This document shows positions 1 through 4,883 of a stretch of DNA of 8,462 bases, piece by piece; position 1 is the stretch's first letter, and the number at the start of each line of letters is the position of its first letter. The notes below the pieces were generated by a model. The model did no database searches. It was not told the origin of the DNA and saw only the letters and a program-made list of their open reading frames with translations. The DNA is from Bacteroidales bacterium (GTDB lineage Bacteria; Bacteroidota; Bacteroidia; Bacteroidales; UBA12077): NCBI GenBank assembly GCA_030600865.1, contig JAUVUS010000082.1, forward strand, positions 1 to 8,462, given 5' to 3'. A program made the position numbers and the translations under genes.

Positions 1-68
1 ACGCAGGAACGTTTATCTTCATGACTGAAAGGAATAATGACAGGGGAAAGTGCTTTTTCACAGTTATT

Positions 69-200
69 GTCATTCCGCACTCCTGACTGCCGCCCGCCTG
101 CCGGACGGACAGGTCAGGCAGGTATTGCGGAATCTATCAAACTTACTTATGGATTCCTGCATTACTCGCTTTGCTCATGAGAAAAGTTCGCAGGAATGAC
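69..200. repeat. Two-hairpin palindromic interspersed repeat, copy 1
   Basis: The outer ends are a perfect inverted repeat, GTCATTCC (69-76) and GGAATGAC (193-200). Inside are two hairpins: ATTCCGCA (72-79) with TGCGGAAT (126-133), and ATTCCTGC (153-160) with GCAGGAAT (190-197). The left hairpin has a GC-rich insert with further short arms (CCTGAC 82-87 with GTCAGG 113-118; CCTGCC 97-102 with GGCAGG 117-122). Copy 2 at 2991-3061 has the same plan with a four-base loop in the first hairpin. Bases 31-42 (GGAATAATGACA) look like a decayed end of another unit, so the cluster may continue upstream. This is the general form of REP/MITE-like intergenic repeats; the family is not identified. Confidence 0.7.
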
Positions 201-328
201 GGGCGGTATGATTATTTTTAGGTATAATAACGAACATTCATATTAATTTATATCAGAGCCTAAATAATTATTCTTGTTTTGATTTCTCGTAAAAAAGTCA
301 TAACCTCGCCGATTAAATCAATGTTTAT
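201..328. other. AT-rich leader of the first L,D-transpeptidase gene
   Basis: No gene is visible between the repeat and the ATG at 329. Bases 269-276 (TATTCTTG) match the Bacteroidota -7 box TAnnTTTG at all but one position and would give a leader of about 45 bases, but no TTG element sits 19-21 bases upstream. The promoter call is therefore weak. No Shine-Dalgarno sequence is seen before the start. Confidence 0.3.
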
Positions 329-1033
329 ATGAATCGATATATTCTATTTATTATTATAATATTAGTTTCTGGTATTTATTTGCAAGGGATGCAATTAACT
401 AAAAATTCATGGCAGGAAAATGTAACCATAAACGATAGTAGTTATACCTCATGGAAAGAGAGCTTATCTGATTCTCATGGAATACCTGCTCCTGCAATTA
501 ATCTTGCATTAAATGGTTATTTTGCACTAAAAAGTAAAAACCTTTTACAAAACGACACACTCATTACAATTATTGACTTTAGTAGTCCATCGACCGAAAG
601 AAGATTATTTGTTTTGGATTTGAAAAATCATAAAATAGTTAAAAATACTTTAGTTGCTCATGGTAAAAATTCCGGAGTAAATATCGCAGAATCATTTTCT
701 AATAAACGACATTCAAGAAAAAGCAGTTTGGGATTATATCTTACAAATGAAACATATTTTGGGAAACATGGTTATTCTTTGAGATTAGATGGAATGAGTA
801 ATGGACTGAATGACCAGGCCCGCAAAAGAGCAATAGTTATTCATGGAGCAAATTATGTAAGCGATAGCTTTATTGAGAATAATGGTAGAATTGGTCGAAG
901 TTTTGGTTGTCCTGCACTTCCAAATAATGAAGTGGAGGAAATAATTAATTTAATAAAAGATGGTTCTTGTTTGTTTATTTACCATCCTTCTTTAATACCT
1001 ATATCTCAATCTGATTTGGAAAAACTGCCTTAA
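329..1033 (+). CDS. Murein L,D-transpeptidase catalytic domain protein, YkuD_2 type
   Basis: Predicted periplasmic cysteine transpeptidase or carboxypeptidase acting on peptidoglycan stem peptides. Residues 4-20 form a hydrophobic signal peptide or anchor. The catalytic region runs from about residue 50 to 220: a beta-rich stretch around LFVLDL and VAHGKNSG (residues 93-116), the loop with SSLGLYLT (132-139), then IHGA with His172 and GRSFGCPAL with the predicted nucleophile Cys194. This His...GRS-x-GCPAL pattern is that of the YkuD_2 family (Pfam PF13645), and 234 residues is normal for it. The exact reaction (3-3 cross-linking, protein attachment or trimming) cannot be read from the sequence. 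The 3' end overlaps the convergent gene by 35 bases. No frameshift or missing catalytic residue is seen. Confidence 0.93.
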   Translation: MNRYILFIIIILVSGIYLQGMQLTKNSWQENVTINDSSYTSWKESLSDSHGIPAPAINLALNGYFALKSKNLLQNDTLITIIDFSSPSTERRLFVLDLKNHKIVKNTLVAHGKNSGVNIAESFSNKRHSRKSSLGLYLTNETYFGKHGYSLRLDGMSNGLNDQARKRAIVIHGANYVSDSFIENNGRIGRSFGCPALPNNEVEEIINLIKDGSCLFIYHPSLIPISQSDLEKLP

Positions 1034-2693
1034 TTTCTTCTTTGTCCAGATTATATACATCATTGTAAAATATCATATCAGAATTTTCGGTGCCTGAACA
1101 TGTGATATACTGAATATGTATTTTAACTTTTTCTGATAAATCTATTACATGACGTTCATTATTTGATATAAGTTTTTCAATACTTTGTTCGTTTTGAGAG
1201 TAATAATTGTCAGTTAAGTACTGAGCTAGTTTATCAGGATTTTCAAGGCGAATACATCCATGCGAGAAAGTGCGGTTTTTTCTTTTAAAAAGTGTTTTTG
1301 AGGGCGTATCGTGTAAGTACACACTATGATTATTAGGAAAAATAAATTTCACTTGTCCCAGGGCATTATATCTGCTGTTCATTTGCCTTACCCAATATTT
1401 ATTACCCAGCGGATCTTTTTTATTCCAATTTATGGTTGATACATCTACTCTCTCTTCGTAATTATTTATTATAAAGAACCCGTTTCTTTTCAGATAAGTT
1501 GAATCCTTTCTTATTTTATGAATCATTTCATTTGTTATAATACTACGTGGAACAGTCCAATATGGATTTGCTATAACTTTTTCAATATTACTTGAGAATA
1601 TTGGGGTTGGCGTTCCTTGTTTTCCAACGATAACATTAAAAGCTTCTTTTTCTTCATCAGATTCAATTACATGTAATTTAAACTCCGGAATATTAACGAA
1701 AAGATAATTTTTACCTGAATGTTTCAGGTTTCGAAGTCTGTTAAGGTTTAAACAAGTTTGGAAATACCTGTACTCTAACAAAGAAACTAGTATTTGATGT
1801 GTTGGTACATTTAGAATAGAATCTTTAGGTAATTGGTATTGTTCCTCTAATTTATAAAGAACATCTGATTTAACATTTGCTGAATCGAACACAGGAGATT
1901 TAGTTATCCCTGCATAATACAAGCTTTTAGCAAGCAATTTATCATCAATAAATGCAGGTGTGGTATATTTAACCGAATAATGAAGGTCGATAAAATAAGG
2001 TAATGAATTTAATAAATTACGGTGGTGAACAAAATTTGCCTGAACTGATAATATTACATTTTTAAGATTGGGTTGATTAATTGCTTTGTTTAAAATTTCA
2101 GGTAGAGTTTCAATATAAGCCAGGTAATCCGATGAGGTATCTTTTTCAGTTATACCATGCTTTAGATATATCATAAATTTAAAAGCCGAATATGTAGTTG
2201 ATAATTCAAGATCAATTTTTTGTTTTAATAAATCGTTATTGTATTCGTTATTTTCTGATTCGTTTTTTAAACGATGAATTTTTTCTGTATTAAAATAATC
2301 AAACGGGAAACCATAATAATTTGAACTGTCAAGCAAATTTATAATAGCTGAAAACTGATGATTTGTTGCAAAATTTTGTATCCATGCAGGTTTGTATTCC
2401 CTGTTTTCATAAAACTTTACTAAAAGTTCGTTTATCTGATTATTAATATCAGAGGAAGTATCTGCTTTATTAAAATCGATTAAAGATTTAATTTGGCTCT
2501 CTATTATATTTTGAGACTGATATGAATTGATATCTACTAGCTTGTTGTTTATTCGTAAGGTTGGAATTTGGTAACTGCTTGACAATATAAAAAATGAAAT
2601 TAATGAAATATATCCGACAACAGTTGCAAAAAATCTCTTGCTTTTATTAGGTGAAGGATAATCTAACTCTAATAATTTTTCGTCCGTATTCAT
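999..2693 (-). CDS. L,D-transpeptidase, YcbB/LdtD-like, membrane anchored
   Basis: Predicted to form 3-3 peptidoglycan cross-links in the periplasm through a catalytic cysteine. In order: a short cytoplasmic tail, a membrane segment at about residues 21-40, a scaffold region at about 85-310 that opens with the family's Y-x-P-x-W feature (EYKPAW, 99-104), and a YkuD catalytic domain at about 329-500. The domain contains NPYWTVPRSI (376-385), His461 in YLHDTP and Ser477-His-Gly-Cys480 in FSHGCIRLENP, matching the H...SHGC signature. The tail (VKIHIQYITC, then a D-x-Y motif) is also typical of YcbB-like enzymes. At 564 residues it is of usual length. It converges on and overlaps the YkuD_2 gene. 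The ATG at 2693 places the membrane segment sensibly. It is distinct in family from its neighbour, so this is not a simple tandem duplication. Confidence 0.94.
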   Translation of the reverse strand: MNTDEKLLELDYPSPNKSKRFFATVVGYISLISFFILSSSYQIPTLRINNKLVDINSYQSQNIIESQIKSLIDFNKADTSSDINNQINELLVKFYENREYKPAWIQNFATNHQFSAIINLLDSSNYYGFPFDYFNTEKIHRLKNESENNEYNNDLLKQKIDLELSTTYSAFKFMIYLKHGITEKDTSSDYLAYIETLPEILNKAINQPNLKNVILSVQANFVHHRNLLNSLPYFIDLHYSVKYTTPAFIDDKLLAKSLYYAGITKSPVFDSANVKSDVLYKLEEQYQLPKDSILNVPTHQILVSLLEYRYFQTCLNLNRLRNLKHSGKNYLFVNIPEFKLHVIESDEEKEAFNVIVGKQGTPTPIFSSNIEKVIANPYWTVPRSIITNEMIHKIRKDSTYLKRNGFFIINNYEERVDVSTINWNKKDPLGNKYWVRQMNSRYNALGQVKFIFPNNHSVYLHDTPSKTLFKRKNRTFSHGCIRLENPDKLAQYLTDNYYSQNEQSIEKLISNNERHVIDLSEKVKIHIQYITCSGTENSDMIFYNDVYNLDKEEIKAVFPNQIEI

Positions 2694-2728
2694 TTTTGTA
2701 ATGTTTTATTTTCGTATACGCATGTTTT

Positions 2729-2962
2729 ATGCAAAAAATATTTTTTTTAGATGAACTACTAGTATGTTTTGATAAACAATATAAAATTGTATATAAGAAT
2801 CCGGAGTTTTGATAAGGTGCTGAAATAGAAGCATTAACAAAAGATGATCTAGATCACCATACGGCAAAAAAGCAGACATGGTTTATTATACTTGAGATTA
2901 AGGAGAAAGTATTTTTGGTTTGTATAATTATTACGAAAAGATATTGTTCAGAATGTAATTAA
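2729..2962 (+). pseudogene. Possible decayed small ORF interrupted by tandem stops
   Basis: One forward frame runs from ATG 2729 to TAA 2962 and is broken only by adjacent stops TGA TAA at 2810-2815. The first part would encode 27 residues beginning MQKIFFLDELLVCFDKQYKI. The part after the stops contains ALTKDDLDHHTAKK and has no start of its own. In DNA this AT-rich, 78 codons with a single interruption is mildly unusual, and a strong terminator-like hairpin lies downstream (3085-3122) with no other forward gene to end. I do not recognise the product, and it may be chance. Confidence 0.2.
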
Positions 2963-2990
2963 ATTTGGTCTTTAATTACAAAACGGTGGG

Positions 2991-3061
2991 TCATTCCTGC
3001 GTAGGCAGGAATCTATTTAATATAAGATTCCTGATCTCCGTTTCATTTCGTCAGGAATGTC
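2991..3061. repeat. Two-hairpin palindromic interspersed repeat, copy 2
   Basis: Hairpin one is ATTCCTGC (2993-3000) with GCAGGAAT (3005-3012), a perfect 8-base-pair stem with loop GTAG. Hairpin two is ATTCCTGA (3027-3034) with TCAGGAAT (3051-3058), also perfect. The whole element is palindromic: CATTCCTG (2992-2999) pairs with CAGGAATG (3052-3059), and GAATCT (3009-3014) with AGATTC (3025-3030). It shares the ATTCCTGC/GCAGGAAT arm with the right hairpin of copy 1. This compact copy is probably closest to the basic unit; copy 1 carries extra loop DNA. Confidence 0.75.
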
Positions 3062-3084
3062 ATAGAAAAATATAATTTCATAAA

Positions 3085-3122
3085 AATAAAAGAGAAAAAC
3101 TTGGAGGTTTTTCTCTTTTATT
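3085..3122 (+). terminator. Strong terminator-like hairpin without an obvious gene
   Basis: AATAAAAGAGAAAAAC (3085-3100) pairs perfectly with 3107-3122 around a six-base loop TTGGAG, giving a 16-base-pair stem ending in a T-rich arm. The arms are A-rich and T-rich, so it could work in either direction. The neighbouring genes diverge from here (reverse gene to the left, forward gene to the right), so neither needs it. It may have served the decayed ORF at 2729-2962, or it may insulate the esterase-like gene from transcription entering from the left. Confidence 0.6.
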
Positions 3123-3256
3123 GAACCATTGTTAATGGTGAATTTATGTTGAGCACTGGAGTTCATTAATGTTATTGCAAGCTTCATGCCAAATTCATAT
3201 TTATCTAAAAGGCGGTTTTTTACTTCACTTGATGCACAAATTTTATATTAAATTTT

Positions 3257-3264
3257 TATATTTG
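3257..3264 (+). promoter_or_regulatory. Bacteroidota -7 promoter box for the serine hydrolase gene
   Basis: TATATTTG is an exact match to the TAnnTTTG box. No TTG lies 19-21 bases upstream (the nearest, at 3229-3231, is 25 bases away), so the -33 element is poor. Transcription would start near 3271, leaving about 18 bases before ATG 3289 but only about 9 before GTG 3280. This favours the ATG start. Confidence 0.45.
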
Positions 3265-3288
3265 AATGAATCGTTTTAAGTGCGTATT

Positions 3289-4578
3289 ATGATTAAAAAT
3301 TCTTTTCTCTTAAGCCTTTCTTTTTTAATAATCCTTTTTTTTAGTCAGTGTTCACTTTCATATAAAGTCAAAAAACATCCTGACAATATAATTCATGGTT
3401 ATGTTGCTCCTGGGTTCGAAGAGGTTAAAGAAGAATTCATCAGAAATTTTATTGAGAGAAAAGAAGATGGTTCAGCAATAGCAATATATTTTAAAGACGA
3501 AAAAGTTGTGGATCTATGGGGTGGTTACAGAGATGCATTAACAAAATCGAAATGGGAAGAAAATACAAAAGTGATAGTGTTTTCTACAACAAAAGGTCTG
3601 GCTGCAATGTGCCTGGCTATGGCACACTCGAACGGATGGTTAGATTACGATGAGAAAGTTGCAACTTACTGGCCGGAATTTGCACAAAATGGTAAAGAAA
3701 ATATTACTGTTCGTCAATTATTAGCACACGAAGCAGGATTATGCCTGGTAGACGAGATTTTTACAATTACTGATTTAGCTGATTTTGATTTTATTGCCGA
3801 AATCATGGCTCGCCAAAAACCTCTTTGGGAACCAGGCGAAATGCATGGTTATCATTTATCTACAATGGGAATGTACATGAATGAGTTAATGCGATGCGTT
3901 GATCCCAATGGAAGAAGTATAGGGCAATTTTTTGCTAAGGAAGTTGCAGAACCTTTAGATCTCGAATTTTATATCGGGCTACCTGACACCATACCGGATG
4001 AGGAATTGGCGAAAGTTTATTATCCTTCAATCGGGCAATTGATATTTAATATGAATAAAATGCCTGAAAAAATGAGAAAGGATTTCAGGAATAAAAAATC
4101 TATATTATATCTATCGTTTAAAATTCCTGAAAAATTTAGTCCTAACAGTAGGATAACGCAAAGTGTTGAAATGCCCTCCGGAAATGGAATAGGTGATGCG
4201 CGATCTATTGCAAAGGTGTATAGTGTTTTTGCAAAGGGAGCAAAAGAGTTGGGTTTGAGAGATGAAACATTCAATCTTATTACACAACCAGCATCTATTC
4301 CAAAAAATGGTGCATTCGATATTGTTATGGGATTGGATACATATTTTTCCTATGGATTTATAAAACCAGGCCCTGATTTACTATATGGCAATAACCAGAA
4401 AGTATTTGGTACACCGGGAGCTGGTGGATCTTTTGGCTTTGCCGATCCTGAAAATGAAATAGGTTATGCTTATGTAATGTCAAAAATGGGACTCTATCTT
4501 GTTAACGATCCCAGGGAAGTAGCTTTGCGTGAAGCAATGTATCGTTGTGTGGAACGAATAGAAAACTTAAAAAAATAA
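3289..4578 (+). CDS. Beta-lactamase-fold serine hydrolase (family VIII esterase-like) lipoprotein
   Basis: Predicted serine hydrolase of the Pfam Beta-lactamase family (PF00144), nearer to EstB-type esterases than to true beta-lactamases; substrate unknown. Numbering from ATG 3289: hydrophobic signal 5-18 with a lipobox-like FFSQC giving Cys21, so a lipid-anchored envelope protein is likely. LWGG is at 76-79. The catalytic Ser99-T-T-Lys102 (S-x-x-K) is followed by the second motif Tyr188-H-L in a GYHLSTMGMYMNE context. A long PLDLEFYIGLP stretch is characteristic of the group. The glycine-rich third motif GTPGAGGS begins at 374, with GFADPE just after. Thr375 occupies a place usually held by His in relatives. 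A GTG nine bases upstream in frame (3280) would add three residues. At 429 residues it is of normal length. It appears monocistronic, with a weak terminator after the stop. Confidence 0.9.
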   Translation: MIKNSFLLSLSFLIILFFSQCSLSYKVKKHPDNIIHGYVAPGFEEVKEEFIRNFIERKEDGSAIAIYFKDEKVVDLWGGYRDALTKSKWEENTKVIVFSTTKGLAAMCLAMAHSNGWLDYDEKVATYWPEFAQNGKENITVRQLLAHEAGLCLVDEIFTITDLADFDFIAEIMARQKPLWEPGEMHGYHLSTMGMYMNELMRCVDPNGRSIGQFFAKEVAEPLDLEFYIGLPDTIPDEELAKVYYPSIGQLIFNMNKMPEKMRKDFRNKKSILYLSFKIPEKFSPNSRITQSVEMPSGNGIGDARSIAKVYSVFAKGAKELGLRDETFNLITQPASIPKNGAFDIVMGLDTYFSYGFIKPGPDLLYGNNQKVFGTPGAGGSFGFADPENEIGYAYVMSKMGLYLVNDPREVALREAMYRCVERIENLKK

Positions 4579-4587
4579 ATTTATTTA

Positions 4588-4613
4588 AGGCAATAGCCTG
4601 AAAAATATTTTTT
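4588..4613 (+). terminator. Weak terminator-like hairpin after the serine hydrolase gene
   Basis: AGGC (4588-4591) and GCCT (4596-4599) pair around AATA, ten bases after the stop codon, and an AT stretch with six Ts (4608-4613) follows. The stem is only four pairs plus a possible extension past a mismatch, and the T run is separated from the stem by A-rich sequence, so efficiency is doubtful. Confidence 0.35.
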
Positions 4614-4703
4614 ATTTTAAGCTTATAACCTTAATTTGAATTGTTTAGTTTTTTTGCTAATTTCATAAAGCATTTTTAATGGTTCTGTCTAAGATGCATT
4701 TGT

Positions 4704-4742
4704 AGTGTTTATGATAGAATTTATTACTTGTATGAGCTAGTT
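4704..4742 (+). repeat. Left 39-base direct repeat (cassette boundary-like)
   Basis: Bases 4704-4742 align without gaps to 7108-7146, matching at 34 of 39 positions. The five differences (4713, 4716, 4723, 4730, 4737) are all transitions. The shared sequence begins AGTGTTTAT and ends TAGTT, after which the copies diverge (GGCAGTAATTT here, ATACGCAATTC on the right). It lies 142 bases before the 702-residue gene, and the two copies bracket only that gene. The structured part next to the right copy is not recognisable upstream of this one, so this may be a partial copy. Confidence 0.75.
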
Positions 4743-4748
4743 GGCAGT

Positions 4749-4775
4749 AATTTCTCACATCATGAGACAGAAATT
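4749..4775. repeat. Short inverted repeat just inside the left boundary
   Basis: AATTTCT (4749-4755) pairs with AGAAATT (4769-4775); an alternative inner pairing is TCTCA (4753-4757) with TGAGA (4763-4767). It begins within the first bases of the unit after the left direct repeat. It could be an operator-like dyad or part of a recombination-site fold. No function is established. Confidence 0.35.
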
Positions 4776-4836
4776 AATATCTTAAACTGGAATGAGTAAG
4801 GAATTAAAAAAATCAAATTAATAAACACATAACTAA

Positions 4837-4866
4837 TTGATAACCCAGAATTCATCTTTAAGTTTG
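4837..4866 (+). promoter_or_regulatory. Bacteroidota promoter of the 702-residue gene
   Basis: TTG at 4837-4839, a 19-base spacer, and TAAGTTTG at 4859-4866 match the Bacteroidota -33/-7 pattern (TTG, 19-21 bases, TAnnTTTG). Transcription would start near 4872, leaving roughly a dozen bases before ATG 4884. The promoter lies inside the direct-repeat-bounded unit, so the gene carries its own promoter and need not depend on neighbours. Confidence 0.7.
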
Positions 4867-4883
4867 TCAGAAATTATTAAACT

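Larger units (their letters stand above)
2694..3256. other. Non-coding stretch between divergent genes
   Basis: This stretch of more than 500 bases separates the reverse L,D-transpeptidase from the forward serine hydrolase. It holds the possible decayed ORF, the second palindromic repeat and the terminator-like hairpin, listed separately. Between 3123 and 3256 I see nothing firm. A reverse-strand frame there (about 3240 back to 3017) has protein-like stretches such as NRLLDKYEFGMKLAITLMNS, but it lacks a start and runs through both the hairpin and the repeat. No convincing promoter for the reverse gene was found; CAAAAAATA at 2732-2740 is a -7 box complement with one base too many. Confidence 0.5.
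4579..4883. other. Intergenic stretch leading into the cassette-like unit
   Basis: About 305 bases without a gene. From left to right it holds the weak terminator, an unassigned AT-rich part (4614-4703), the left direct repeat (4704-4742), a short inverted repeat (4749-4775) and the promoter of the 702-residue gene (4837-4866). In the unassigned part, GCTTATAAC at 4621-4629 differs at one base from the complement of GTTATACGC (7144-7152), which may be a remnant arm of another boundary or chance. Confidence 0.5.

Noticed and set aside
223..228. TATAAT as a sigma-70 -10 box for the first gene
   Set aside because: Bacteroidota housekeeping promoters use TAnnTTTG, no matching -35 is seen, and TATAAT is common by chance in AT-rich DNA.
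3017..3240. Reverse-strand frame with protein-like stretches (NRLLDKYEFGMKLAITLMNS)
   Set aside because: It has an in-frame stop just upstream without a good early start, and it reads through both the terminator-like hairpin and the palindromic repeat. At most it is a remnant.
3280..3288. GTG 3280 as start of the serine hydrolase
   Set aside because: It adds only three residues, lies very close to the predicted transcription start, and the ATG at 3289 gives a cleaner lipoprotein signal. It is not excluded.
4020..4274. Reverse-strand open frame inside the serine hydrolase gene
   Set aside because: It lies wholly within a gene with intact catalytic motifs on the other strand and has no family features of its own.
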